From Planctomycetota bacterium (lineage in GTDB: Bacteria; Planctomycetota; J058), in contig JAMLIC010000075.1 of the NCBI GenBank assembly GCA_023954375.1, positions 1 through 38,994 of the forward strand: a DNA stretch of 38,994 bases. The letters are read 5' to 3'. This document shows positions 30,901 through 36,745 of the stretch, piece by piece; positions within the stretch are counted from its first letter, which is position 1; every line of letters starts with the position of its first letter. The notes under the pieces were generated by a model that saw nothing but the letters and a program-made list of their open reading frames with translations, made no database searches and was not told the origin of the DNA. A program made the position numbers and the translations under genes.

Positions 30901-33900
30901 CTGCGGGCCCACCCGAGCGGGGCGCCGCTGAGCGACGCCCTCCTCACCGGGCTCCCGCTCACCGGCCCCGAGTTCCAGGCCGTCGGCCCGCGCCTGACCG
31001 TCTCCGCCCTGGCCTTCCCGCCCGGCGCCGACCAGGACCCGCTGTTCGTCCGCAACGGGAGCACGAACAACCCCGTCCTGCGCCTGCGGCTCACGGCCAA
31101 CCAGGTCCAGCCGATCGTCGTCGAGTCGATCACGATCACGGGCGGCGGCGCGGGCCACGACGCGCTGGAGCTCGCCGGCGCGGCCCTGTTCCCCGACCTC
31201 GACGGCAACGGGCTGCTCGACGAGGACGAGGAGGAGCTCCAGCGCCTCAGCCCGGCGTTCGCGGCGGACGGGGGGACCGCCACGTTCAGCGGGCTCGCGC
31301 TCGCCGTGCCGGCCAGCGGCAGCGTGGACCTGCTGGTCGCCTACGACCTGGGCCAGTGCGACTCGCCGCTCGACACCTTCACCGCCACGGTCGCCGACCA
31401 GGCCCAGGTGACCGTCGCGGCGCCGGCGACGGTGCAGCCCTTCGGCGCGCTCACCGGTCGCACGCTCCAGGCGCGCACGGGCGTGACCGTCGCGGCCGGC
31501 CCGTTCGAGCCGGCCGACCAGGTGATGACCCCGGCGCCGGCCGAGACGCCGACGCTGTTCCTCGAGCTCACGGCCGACCTCGTGGCGCCCGTCACGGTGA
31601 CCGCGCTCCGCCTGAGCGCCAGCGGCTCGGCCAACGACGCCACGGACCTGCAGAACGCGCGGCTGTACCTCGACGACGGCGACCTCGCCTTCACGCCCGG
31701 GCCGGACACGATGCTCCTGGCGGCCGCGGTGGACCCCCCGTTCGCCGCGAACGACGGCCAGGTCGTCCTGACCCTGCAGAGCGCGCTGACGATCCCGGCG
31801 GGCGAGAGCCGGCGGCTGTGGTTCAGCCTCCAGCCGAAGGTCCTGAACGGCCGCTCGTTCCGGGCCAGCTTCGCCGACAACGCCCACCTCACGACGACCC
31901 AGACCGTGTTCGTGTCCGGCGCGGACGTGACGGGGCCGACGTTCTTCACCAGCACGCCCACGCAGGTGTTCGAGGACCCGGAGGCGGTCCCGCTGGTGGG
32001 GACCTCGCCCGTGCTCCACCTGGCCGCCGGCGACATGGACCGCGACGGGGACCTGGACCTGGTCGTCCTCCGGGCCGACGGGGCGCTCGAGGTCTACCGC
32101 TGGAACGCGGCCGGCAACGCCTTCGACGCCGCCCCCGTCGCCGGCCCGACCACGGCGGGGCTCGTCCGCTTCGCGCTGGGCGACGTGGACCAGGACGGCG
32201 ACCTCGACGTCGTGGCGATCAGCGCCACCCACGTGCACGTGTTCAAGAACGACGGCGCCGCGGGGCTCACGCTGTCCTCGAGCCACGAGGGGCCGCCCGG
32301 CCCGCCGGCGACGCAGAACCACGACCTGGCGCTCCTCGACTACGACCGCGACGGCCACCTCGACGTGGTCGTGACGGACCGGGGCCGCGGCGGGCTGCAG
32401 GCGTGGCGCGGGACGGCGAGCGGGGCGCTCACGCAGGCGACCTTCCTCGCGGTGGGCGGCACCTCGCCGCGCCGGATCGTGGCGGTCGACGTCGACCGCG
32501 ACGCACGGCGGGACCTCGTCTGGACGTCCGACGACGGCGTCCTGCGCCTGGCGCGGAACAACGGCGGCGCGGTCTCGGGCTGGCCCGTCGAGGCGGACAC
32601 CCTGGGCGCCGGCGGCCGGCGCCTGGCCACGGGCGACCTCGACCGCGACGCCTACCCCGACGTGGTCGTCGTGAACGAGGCGACGGCGCAGCTCGACGTC
32701 GTCGAGAGCCTCGGGCCGGCGGGGCAGGCTCCCAACGGCCTCCTCCGGGCGGCGAGCGCGTCGTCGACGGCCGCGGGGTTCAGCCGGGTCGAGCCGAGGT
32801 CGGTCGTCGTGGGCGACTGGAACGGCGACGGGCGCCTCGACGTGGCGATCGTCCACGCGCACGCGACGGCCGGGCCCCCGGCGGCCGGCGCCGGGGCCGT
32901 GGTCGTGCGCCTGGGTGACGGGGACCTCGACTTCGACGCGCCGCCGCCGCCCGCGACGAGCATCACCCAGTACCCCCTCGAGCTCCCGGGGCCCGACGCG
33001 CTCGTGGCGCCGGACCTGATGATCGCGGCCGACTTCGACCGCGACGGCGACGCGGACCTGGTCGTGGCGTCGACCACGGACACGAGCGGGCGCGTGTTCC
33101 TGCTCCGCGGCGACGGGGACACGAAGGGCGGCGTCGTCGTCCCGGCGGCGCCGAGCCCGATGGTCGTGTGGGGGCGCAAGGACCCGGTCGGGATCGACGC
33201 GGGCGACGTCACGCGGAGCGGCCGGCCGGACTTCGCGATCGTCTCGGCGGGCGACAAGCGGGTCGCGGTCTACCGCAACGACGGCGTCGACGCGCAGGGC
33301 CACGTCCAGTTCACCCTGCGGTCCGAGCTGACGCTCGCCGACCAGGGCAACCAGGTGCGCCTCGTCGACCTGAACGCCGACGGCAAGCTCGACCTGGTCG
33401 TGACGATCACGGGCGGCGGCAACGACCGGATCAGCTCCTTCCTCGGCAACGGTGACGGCACCTTCCAGGCCGCGACCCACGCCATCCGGGGCGCCGACAG
33501 CGACCCGATCGCGCTGGCGATCGGGGACCTGAACCGCGACGGGTTCCCCGACGCCGCGGCGGCCGAGTCGAAGACCCGGAGCTTCCAGGTGTGCATCAAC
33601 ACCGGCAGCGGCTTCTCGGGGCCGCCCGGGATCGTGCGCAGCCTCGCCGCCAACACGGGCACGCCGGTGGACATCGCGCTCGCCGACCTCGACCGCGACG
33701 GCGTGCTCGACGTCGTCCTCCTCACGCACACGCCGGCCACGATCCAGTTCTGGCGGGGGACGCTGCTCGGGAGCGTCTACTCGCTGCCGGCGACCCCGAC
33801 CCTGACGTCGACGCTCCACGGCAACCTGGGGACGCCGGGCGGGTTCGCCCTGGGCGACATCGACCGGGACGGGGTCCTGGACGTGGTCGTCGTCAGCGCG

Positions 33901-34260
33901 AACCAGGACCGCATGCATGCGCTGCGGGGGCAGGTCACGGGCGCCTTCGCCCCGCACCCCTCCCAGCCGATCCCCTTCGCGTCCGGCCGGGCCGTCGACG
34001 TGCGCCTGGTGGACCTGGACAAGGACGGCAAGCTCGACATCGTGGCCGTGCGCAGCGGCCCCAACGGCACCGAGGCGGTGCTCACGCACCGCCTCCTGAA
34101 CCCGGAGACCTTCGGCTTCCAGGCCCTCGTCGCGCGGAGCACGGGGGGCGACCACGACCCGGTGCGCCTGGCCGTGGCCGACTTCGACCTGGACGGCGAC
34201 CTCGACGTGATCGCCGCGATCAAGAACCGGAAGGCCGCCATGGTCTTCCTGGGGCAGTGA
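21985..34260 (+). CDS. Giant repeat lipoprotein with FG-GAP/VCBS propellers
   Basis: A 4091-residue predicted lipoprotein: signal with lipobox LALTGC (residues about 16-21). Residues about 35-3330 hold some 20 related repeats of about 164 residues. Each runs: LQLRLTAG-x-AEPVRV, an ASGTADD-like turn, a calcium-loop-like DLNGNG-x-x-D-A-x-D-x-LL, a DDG-x-VTF strand, LLVVYD, and a VTPTGAP end. Residues about 3340-4090 carry 14 FG-GAP/VCBS motifs of the GDxDRDGxLDVV type. It should sit on the outer membrane and bind calcium. ATG 21985 is preferred over GTG 21964 because AGGAG precedes it and the signal peptide then starts correctly. No cross-wall, LPxTG or PEP-CTERM signal is seen. An adhesion or large surface structural role is likely; the ligand is unknown. 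Confidence 0.9.
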   Translation: MRRRLTRAAAAAAALALTGCGYLLPTAALALLGQSKSGGGVIVLRADDADLVISRGPQDVGDTTEGKAATVVVGQLRLTATKPTTLRTLHFKARGTGDDRAIPLVRLVHDRNGDGLVDAGDAQLGDTTTFSGDDGVASFRDLGHAFVGGDSIDVLVVITTPPDAGEQDTFGVELASIDAVEAVTLVDGAERPVGVFGLPLQSGMKTISSIGSVRVLLGPNSPPNAAAFPNSQDLGLLQLELRTSSAEPVRVSQLRLRASGSGNDAVDVARADLWLDVDSDGKLDLAVDQPIVFSAVPQADDGVLVFDGVAQTLQPASIVRWLVVYDLAGTAVDGATFRVDLLQGGDLVAQGVVSNTAVTPTGAPIAGGATITVNRASLSVEAGPFNPDRTTTPGATNVPALQLRLTAGSAEPVVVSTLGVRGAAGGGHEVTDLSSVSLWADLNGNGIVDAGEPRLAGPGAYDADGGTVVFGGFTRQLAAAATEFWLVTYDIAPAAEGADTFSARPSGAADVTVSGASSALSVTPTVSTAPGGTITVTGSLACDVGTAPPPAQLPLSNAADVPMVQVQLAAGPGEAVRVTSITVEPSGTAHDGLAVQAVQLWRDVNADGVVDGGDVLLATGAFPGDDQPLSFSDPAGLLTVPASTAGVHLLVRYVLPPAGQALQGQTLRARVDNATIAAVGALSGRPIVVGGAPTLGNAATVRRGRLTLTAGLDNPGPADVLNGQTAVPVLQLDAVAGPGEHVDLGALTLRSSGSANEPAVVLEARLYREGAGPKGVHDASDVLLGAGQVFSGDDGFVTFTLSPPARFDAGTTSQLLLVYDIAPAAPAPGTFTARLAAPDDVVAAGAASGISAQVLGPPAVGGQRTIRNGTLTALAGPKDPPVGTTFPNAVGRTMLQVELAAGFAEAVRVTQVRLTAAGTADEAQAVSALRLYLDANADGLVTPGVDALLASTATVPDDGQVTFGGLSLDIPAGERRQLLAVYDVSVAAVPTTTLRLRVADPALDVLAGGLSSGVAIVTAGGAVEGNDQTVVLGALQLSTHATNPVDAVTLANAQGVPMLQVRLTAGPTESVSVREVRVTHEGTGDPDAPGGALTRTRLYRDLNGNGLLDADVLLGTTDFVGGVATFALAPGVLDVAESATLDLLVVHEFNGTAVDGQTFRVRVADPAAHMVARGNSSDVLITPTAVGPIQGGLKTVERATLAATVGGNDAGMAATFFRNEADVEALQVRLAAGAAEAVRVTQLTLQAAGGGGFDPAAHVSKARVYREGTPPDGVLNQDALVGEGTFDGAGALVVPVAAGDLDVAAGGVQHLLVVLDIAAPAGSAGRTIAVTLQGLVATGVVSTLPVTPTGVPVAGQARAVKEAALALSAGPFPPPGGDVPIVKNGVEVLQVRLGAGAAEAVRIERLTFTFNPSPNPAGPPSTPVDPATAVLEARLYRDDDRNGRVDGDLLLGTATVSGGQVEFTPAAGDLDVPAGSLAAPSPGVVVLLAVDVGGSTVHGQQLRFDLAAAPDVQARGLSSTLAVPATGAPVNGLTKTARDVVLGVAQTLALPTAVEFDDATGVRALQLALTAGPLDGVDVQTITLTASGTADDTGVVARLYLDKNGNGTLDADEVPHLAQATFAADDGTIAFGLATGALEVPATETRRVLVLVDLPGTALDDQTYALRLAAAGDLVATGLSTAAPITVQGTFPVQGRTIEVKSTTLDLAAPAQAPDGSVLPNVQGLPVLRATATAGALEGVRVQEVVVRPVAGSHTLAGATLHLYRDDGDGLVDLGVDVLADTRPGDDAGVTFVIPGGRLDAAAGQTVHLLVVADLPGTAPAGATLRLTLDAGEVVARGLGSGAPVNGIGGGVLTGALKTVHHGQLELAAGSRNHLLGGPVFRGQTRVAQHVRLTAQVEPVLVERLRLQDGGTADPAADVLEVQVYRDDNGNGILDGDTLLGAATFTGTQAEVAPSGGLVTVSPGAPVDLLVVYALRATAGHDETFALDALDPSDLDVVGTASNVAVTPAGAGPAPPAMVFKVGALAVAAGPALPDREVVRGQQNVVAAALRLTASHEEGRVTRLELGLVGASSHLAQAELYHDQDGNGALSAGDVLIDAGVIEPGQVRFQRPAGLFVAPTTGPMDLLVVVRLSLTGDDLDTVRLTGPATTGVDVVGLPSGLAVTPGGGAGPNPLLTIRVGALTVDDPAPQPAAADVFRGQTGVVLRRLRVVAAGEPVTIESLRVDVDGDVGGLATLALYDDRNADGVLDPGDVLLQSLPGGASATFAPAGGLVTVQPGAPLRLLVVGSIHASAGAADDAFHVQALGAGAVAARGATSGLTVAPATTTSDGAVFTLREARLALAAGANPPAARTVYAGQEGVPVLQVRLTAQDEPVRVESLRVGFAGSGSASQVVRARLFVDHNANGVLDADTLLATRDFAGGAEVVFDPPGGLVTVPTSGPTHLLVVYDLGTGGSTGHTFGAAAVAPADVVARGDIGGAALTPTGSTPAGALMTLGVGELTLSTGPSQPPARNVGDGDAQVAVRQVELTAQGEPVRVDALTVRLAGTGGAGDVALVRLFLDANGNGLVDADTLLATGTFDAGTGAVTFADPLGLVTVGTATPVRLLVAFDLGTTAPSGATFGLQGVAAADLTATGAASGQPVTPTGAAAGAVPLTYFPRPAVTVAATGPAAGATSPREQDVVMLRLRLDETTGRDDGVLTSLTVRAEGTADDARDVRQVELWADLNGDGVLDPGEPRLGLSAFFGDDGLATFGGLSRTIPASGALHLLVTYDLGEPESALGAGDGLAQGDTLRALVDAGGVTVRSAAAALPVTPTGAFPLAGGERTVVGATDPRITVAQTLASGGPIFGNEQRRAVLALTLTQTSGDGAARLTSLRVEGVNPAPAGNDATDVVFVRLFRDVGSTPGAWDAGDVPIGITAYFTDPGVAVFAGLDEAISAGSPLHLIVTYDMADATQVLDGERYRARVPTGGVTLRAHPSGAPLSDALLTGLPLTGPEFQAVGPRLTVSALAFPPGADQDPLFVRNGSTNNPVLRLRLTANQVQPIVVESITITGGGAGHDALELAGAALFPDLDGNGLLDEDEEELQRLSPAFAADGGTATFSGLALAVPASGSVDLLVAYDLGQCDSPLDTFTATVADQAQVTVAAPATVQPFGALTGRTLQARTGVTVAAGPFEPADQVMTPAPAETPTLFLELTADLVAPVTVTALRLSASGSANDATDLQNARLYLDDGDLAFTPGPDTMLLAAAVDPPFAANDGQVVLTLQSALTIPAGESRRLWFSLQPKVLNGRSFRASFADNAHLTTTQTVFVSGADVTGPTFFTSTPTQVFEDPEAVPLVGTSPVLHLAAGDMDRDGDLDLVVLRADGALEVYRWNAAGNAFDAAPVAGPTTAGLVRFALGDVDQDGDLDVVAISATHVHVFKNDGAAGLTLSSSHEGPPGPPATQNHDLALLDYDRDGHLDVVVTDRGRGGLQAWRGTASGALTQATFLAVGGTSPRRIVAVDVDRDARRDLVWTSDDGVLRLARNNGGAVSGWPVEADTLGAGGRRLATGDLDRDAYPDVVVVNEATAQLDVVESLGPAGQAPNGLLRAASASSTAAGFSRVEPRSVVVGDWNGDGRLDVAIVHAHATAGPPAAGAGAVVVRLGDGDLDFDAPPPPATSITQYPLELPGPDALVAPDLMIAADFDRDGDADLVVASTTDTSGRVFLLRGDGDTKGGVVVPAAPSPMVVWGRKDPVGIDAGDVTRSGRPDFAIVSAGDKRVAVYRNDGVDAQGHVQFTLRSELTLADQGNQVRLVDLNADGKLDLVVTITGGGNDRISSFLGNGDGTFQAATHAIRGADSDPIALAIGDLNRDGFPDAAAAESKTRSFQVCINTGSGFSGPPGIVRSLAANTGTPVDIALADLDRDGVLDVVLLTHTPATIQFWRGTLLGSVYSLPATPTLTSTLHGNLGTPGGFALGDIDRDGVLDVVVVSANQDRMHALRGQVTGAFAPHPSQPIPFASGRAVDVRLVDLDKDGKLDIVAVRSGPNGTEAVLTHRLLNPETFGFQALVARSTGGDHDPVRLAVADFDLDGDLDVIAAIKNRKAAMVFLGQ
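22090..31990 (+). repeat. About 20 protein repeats of roughly 164 residues
   Basis: Counting the acidic loop of each unit, I find copies near 22312, 22810, 23307, 23791, 24289, 24784, 25285, 25783, 26295, 26788, 27280, 27763, 28230, 28702, 29185, 29665, 30154, 30682, 31196 and 31672, a mean spacing of about 493 bases. Sixteen or so loops keep a D-x-[ND]-x-[DN]-G calcium-like pattern; units 5, 8, 18 and 20 have lost it. Units differ enough that expansion is old, not recent. Confidence 0.85.
32010..34257 (+). repeat. Fourteen FG-GAP/VCBS motifs, two possible seven-bladed propellers
   Basis: Motifs of the type GDxDxDGxxDVV begin near 32032, 32182, 32338, 32491, 32635, 32812, 33031, 33205, 33364, 33523, 33682, 33853, 34012 and 34183. 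Fourteen equals two seven-bladed beta-propellers, as in integrin-alpha-like folds. Blades 4, 5 and 8 have weaker calcium loops (DRDARRD, DRDAYPD, TRSGRPD). The last blade ends at the C-terminus. Confidence 0.82.
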
Positions 34261-34261
34261 G

Positions 34262-34864
34262 ATGAAGCCGCTCCGGGTCTCTCGCCGCCGCGCCTGGCTG
34301 CCCCTCGTCGCCGCCGCCCCGCTCGCGCTCGGGCTGGGATGGCCGCTCCTGGTGGCCCTCGACGGCCACGAGGCGCCGGCGCCGCCGGTCGCTGCGCGGG
34401 TCGCTCCGCCGCCCGTCGAGCCGCCGGCGCCCGCCGCCCCTGCGGCCCCCCGCGAGGACCCGGCCGCGCTCTCCCGCGCCGTGGTCGACCCCGCGCGCGG
34501 CGAGGAGGAGCGCACGGACGCCCTGCGGCGCCTCGCCCGGGCCGCCGACGACGCCCACCCCGTCCTGGAGGTCCTCCGCGGCGCGCCGGGGGCCGAGGAC
34601 CCCTTCGCCGCGCAGGTGCGGGCCATGGCCCTCACGGCGCTCGCCCGCCACCCCGACGACCCGGCCGCGCGCGAGGCCGTGCTCGAGGCGCTCGCGCCGA
34701 CGAGGCCCCGTGAGGAGCGCCTCCTGGCGCTGTCCGTCGTGCGGAGCATGCTGCGCGCGAGCGCGGACCCCGGCTGGGCCCGGCCCGCGCTGGAGTCGCT
34801 CGGAGCCGATCCCGATGGGCAGCTCAACGCGGCGGCCCGGGCCGCCCTCGGGGATCGCCCGTGA
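34262..34864 (+). CDS. Membrane-anchored protein with HEAT-like helices
   Basis: A 200-residue protein. A basic start is followed by one membrane helix (about 11-33), a Pro/Ala-rich stalk (35-65), then paired helices (65-200) with a HEAT-like rhythm: RRLARAADD, VRAMALTALARHPDDPAAREAVLEAL, and LNAAARAALGD at the end. No catalytic motif is visible. The ATG lies one base after the giant lipoprotein's stop, so it is probably coupled to it and may help export, assemble or anchor it; that role is inferred from position only. The membrane segment would leave the stalk and helices on the periplasmic side. Confidence 0.75.
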   Translation: MKPLRVSRRRAWLPLVAAAPLALGLGWPLLVALDGHEAPAPPVAARVAPPPVEPPAPAAPAAPREDPAALSRAVVDPARGEEERTDALRRLARAADDAHPVLEVLRGAPGAEDPFAAQVRAMALTALARHPDDPAAREAVLEALAPTRPREERLLALSVVRSMLRASADPGWARPALESLGADPDGQLNAAARAALGDRP

Positions 34865-34882
34865 CCGGCCTCAGGGCGACTG

Positions 34883-34892
34883 GTTAGACTCG
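34883..34892 (+). promoter_or_regulatory. Possible -10 region upstream of the second FHA gene
   Basis: GTTAGACTCG occurs 18 bases before the TTG start of the FHA gene. The identical ten bases, on the minus strand, lie five bases before the macro-CHAT start (38891-38900). TAGACT matches four of six bases of a -10 box. No clear -35 is seen at either place, so this is tentative. Confidence 0.3.
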
Positions 34893-34910
34893 CTCGCACG
34901 GGGGATTTGA

Positions 34911-35426
34911 TTGGCCGAGAGCATCCGGCTCTACGTCTTCGCGGCGAAGGGGCTCACGCGCGAGGAGTTCTGTCGCGCCTACCCCGACCCGGTCCTGGTC
35001 CTCTCGCCGTTCTCGTCCGTCGAGGGCACCGGCGCGATCACGCGCATCGCCCACGGCGGCGGCAAGGTCAGCGTCGTCCCCTTCCAGGCGGTCCGGGTGA
35101 AGAAGCGGCACGGCGCCAACCCGTTCCGCAACATGGTCACGATCGGGCGGGCCAGCAACAACGACATCGAGCTCAAGGCCAGCGAGGTGTCGAAGTTCCA
35201 CGGCTACCTGACCACGGACGCGACCGGCGCCGTCTGCTACGCCGACGCGGGCTCGACCAACGGCTCGTCGGTCAACGGGGTGCCGATCCCGGCGAAGTCG
35301 ACCCAGCGCCTCGCGCCGGGTGACGAGCTCTCGCTGGGCGGGATCCTCGTCACCTTCCACGACCCGCACAGCTTCTATGGCTTCCTCCGCGCGGTCGTGG
35401 GGGACGGTGAGGTCGAGGAGGTCTAG
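34911..35426 (+). CDS. FHA-domain protein (paralogue of the one at 21337)
   Basis: A 171-residue protein with an N-terminal segment (1-70) and a single FHA domain (about 72-152). Binding-site residues are classical: TIGRASNNDI (77-86), VSKFH (94-98), and DAGSTNGSSVNG (112-123). Compared with its paralogue it keeps the Asn of STNG, so phosphothreonine binding is more secure. The start is probably TTG 34911, with GGGGGA about seven bases upstream. It follows the giant lipoprotein and the HEAT-like gene with a 46-base gap, and converges with the KptA-Nudix gene; its stop lies in a 12-base palindrome. The likely partner is one of the kinase domains nearby, by inference. Confidence 0.88.
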   Translation: MAESIRLYVFAAKGLTREEFCRAYPDPVLVLSPFSSVEGTGAITRIAHGGGKVSVVPFQAVRVKKRHGANPFRNMVTIGRASNNDIELKASEVSKFHGYLTTDATGAVCYADAGSTNGSSVNGVPIPAKSTQRLAPGDELSLGGILVTFHDPHSFYGFLRAVVGDGEVEEV

Positions 35427-35430
35427 ACCT
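35419..35430. other. Twelve-base palindrome at convergent stops
   Basis: AGGTCTAGACCT is a perfect palindrome that contains the TAG stop of the FHA gene and ends next to the TAA stop of the convergent KptA-Nudix gene; TTAGACCT follows as a partial second copy. Only four bases separate the two genes, so there is no room for another terminator. Confidence 0.55.
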
Positions 35431-36681
35431 TTAGACCTGCAAGAGCTCCCACGCCCGCTCGAGCACCGGGCGCAGGTTCTTGAACGCCACCTGCGCGATC
35501 GCGCGCGGCCCGGGCCACCACTCGACCGACACGATCCCCTCCTCCCGGCGCGGGTTGAACCGCGGCGCGCCGTCGGGGCAGCGGAGGAGGAAGTAGTGGA
35601 CGGTCTTGAAGATCATCCGCCCCTCGGGGGTGCGGAACACGTAGTGGTTCGTGGCCAGCGCCGCGTCGACGATGAGGTCCTCGGCGATCCCCAGCTCCTC
35701 GCGCACCTCGCGCACGGCCGCCTGCTCGGGGGTCTCGCCCGGCTCGAGCTTGCCCTTGGGGAGCTCGAGGCGCCCCTCGGCGCCCCAGCGGCCGCTCCGC
35801 CGGCGGCGGCGCGTGCGGCGCGGACCGCGCCGGCGCTCGACGCCGTCGGGCGGCGCCCCCTCGCGCTGGCGCCGGTCGGGCCCGCGCCGGTCGGCGCCGG
35901 CCCGGGCGTCCTCGAACTCGCCCGGCAGGTCGTCGTCGTCCTCCGCCTCGACCGCCTCGACCGCCTCGGCAGGCTCGGCCGCGCCGTCCGGCGCCGGCCC
36001 CCCGAGCGCCTGGGCGCGCGGCATCGTGCGGATCAGCGCGAACTCGACCTCGGCCCCGCGGCCGCGCGCGAGCACGCCGCCGGCCGACACCTGGCGCTCG
36101 AAGCCCTGGCGCTGCGAGAGGAGGAAGCGCAGCGGCACGCGGGCGGCGAGGTGCGTGCCGGTCTCGCCGACGGCGAAGACCGTCCCCTGCCGGCTCGCCC
36201 GCTCGGCGTCGACGATCACCACCTCGCGCCCCGGCCCGACGCCCAGGGCGGCGGCCTCGTCGTCGTGGAGCGTGAGCAGCGTCCCGTCGTGGCCCTCGAG
36301 GTAGCCCTGGCCCTCGGCCTGCTCGAGGTCGGCCGCCTCGACGCCGACGAAGAGGAAGCCGGGAGTGGCCGCGGGGGCCTCCAGCTCGTCGCTCGCGTCG
36401 ACGCCGGCGACGGTGTGTCCGCCGCGGGCGCGGATCCGCCCGCCGCGCAGCTCGAAGCGGCCGTGTCCCTCACCGAGCGCCAGGCGCTCGAGGTCGCTGC
36501 GCTCGACGGGCGCCGGGAAGCGCCGGTGCGCGTTCACCTGCGCGACGACCTCGTCGAGGTCCACCCAGCCCTCGGGGTCGAGCGTGAGGCCGAGGGCGTC
36601 CGGGCGGTGGCGGAGCGCGAAGGCCAGGAGCTTGCTCAGCCGGACCGGGTCGAGGCTCTCGGCGTGATCATGAGGATCCAC
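35431..36681 (-). CDS. KptA/Tpt1-like RNA 2'-phosphotransferase fused to Nudix hydrolase
   Basis: A 416-residue two-domain protein. Residues 10-190 resemble KptA/Tpt1, which moves an RNA 2'-phosphate to NAD+: SKLLAFALRHRP (16-27, with catalytic-type R24), LTLDPEGWVDLDEVV, RFELRGGRIRARGGHT (75-90, with R84 and H89) and the domain end FAVGETGTHLAARVPLRFL. The C-lobe is altered: the usual HGT and RxxVHLS motifs are LFVGV and GTLLTLH, so one catalytic Arg seems lost. Residues 198-412 are a Nudix fold with an intact box from G310 to I332 (GKLEPGE, REVREELGI), interrupted at 223-297 by an acidic then Arg-rich insert. GTG 36681 follows GGAGG. The Nudix part is probably active; the KptA part may be altered or only bind. 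Confidence 0.85.
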   Translation of the reverse strand: MDPHDHAESLDPVRLSKLLAFALRHRPDALGLTLDPEGWVDLDEVVAQVNAHRRFPAPVERSDLERLALGEGHGRFELRGGRIRARGGHTVAGVDASDELEAPAATPGFLFVGVEAADLEQAEGQGYLEGHDGTLLTLHDDEAAALGVGPGREVVIVDAERASRQGTVFAVGETGTHLAARVPLRFLLSQRQGFERQVSAGGVLARGRGAEVEFALIRTMPRAQALGGPAPDGAAEPAEAVEAVEAEDDDDLPGEFEDARAGADRRGPDRRQREGAPPDGVERRRGPRRTRRRRRSGRWGAEGRLELPKGKLEPGETPEQAAVREVREELGIAEDLIVDAALATNHYVFRTPEGRMIFKTVHYFLLRCPDGAPRFNPRREEGIVSVEWWPGPRAIAQVAFKNLRPVLERAWELLQV

Positions 36682-36702
36682 GGAGTTTCCTCCGTGACTA
36701 TA
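36679..36702 (-). promoter_or_regulatory. Hairpin over ribosome site and start codon, with -10-like box
   Basis: Read on the minus strand, CACGGAG (36696-36690), GAAA (36689-36686) and CTCCGTG (36685-36679) form a perfect seven-pair stem with a GNRA-type tetraloop. The left arm and loop contain the ribosome site GGAGG, and the right arm ends in the GTG start codon. TATAGT (36702-36697), a good -10 box, abuts the stem. If transcription starts upstream, the stem could block translation; if TATAGT is the promoter, the palindrome acts as DNA instead. Confidence 0.5.
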
Positions 36703-36745
36703 GCAGCGTCACCGACGCCCGTGCGGCGCGAGCGCCGGGCGTCCG

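Noticed and set aside
21337..34899. A 13.5 kb open frame on the minus strand (4520 codons) opposite the giant lipoprotein gene
   Set aside because: In this antisense frame a stop requires a sense codon TTA, CTA or TCA, all ending in A and almost absent from such GC-rich coding. Its product is low-complexity Arg/Gly/Val/Glu-rich. Only its last part, 21337-21831, is a real gene (FHA).
34907..35323. Alternative frame starting four bases before the FHA gene
   Set aside because: It is Arg/Gly-rich with no domain, while the overlapping frame encodes a textbook FHA domain.
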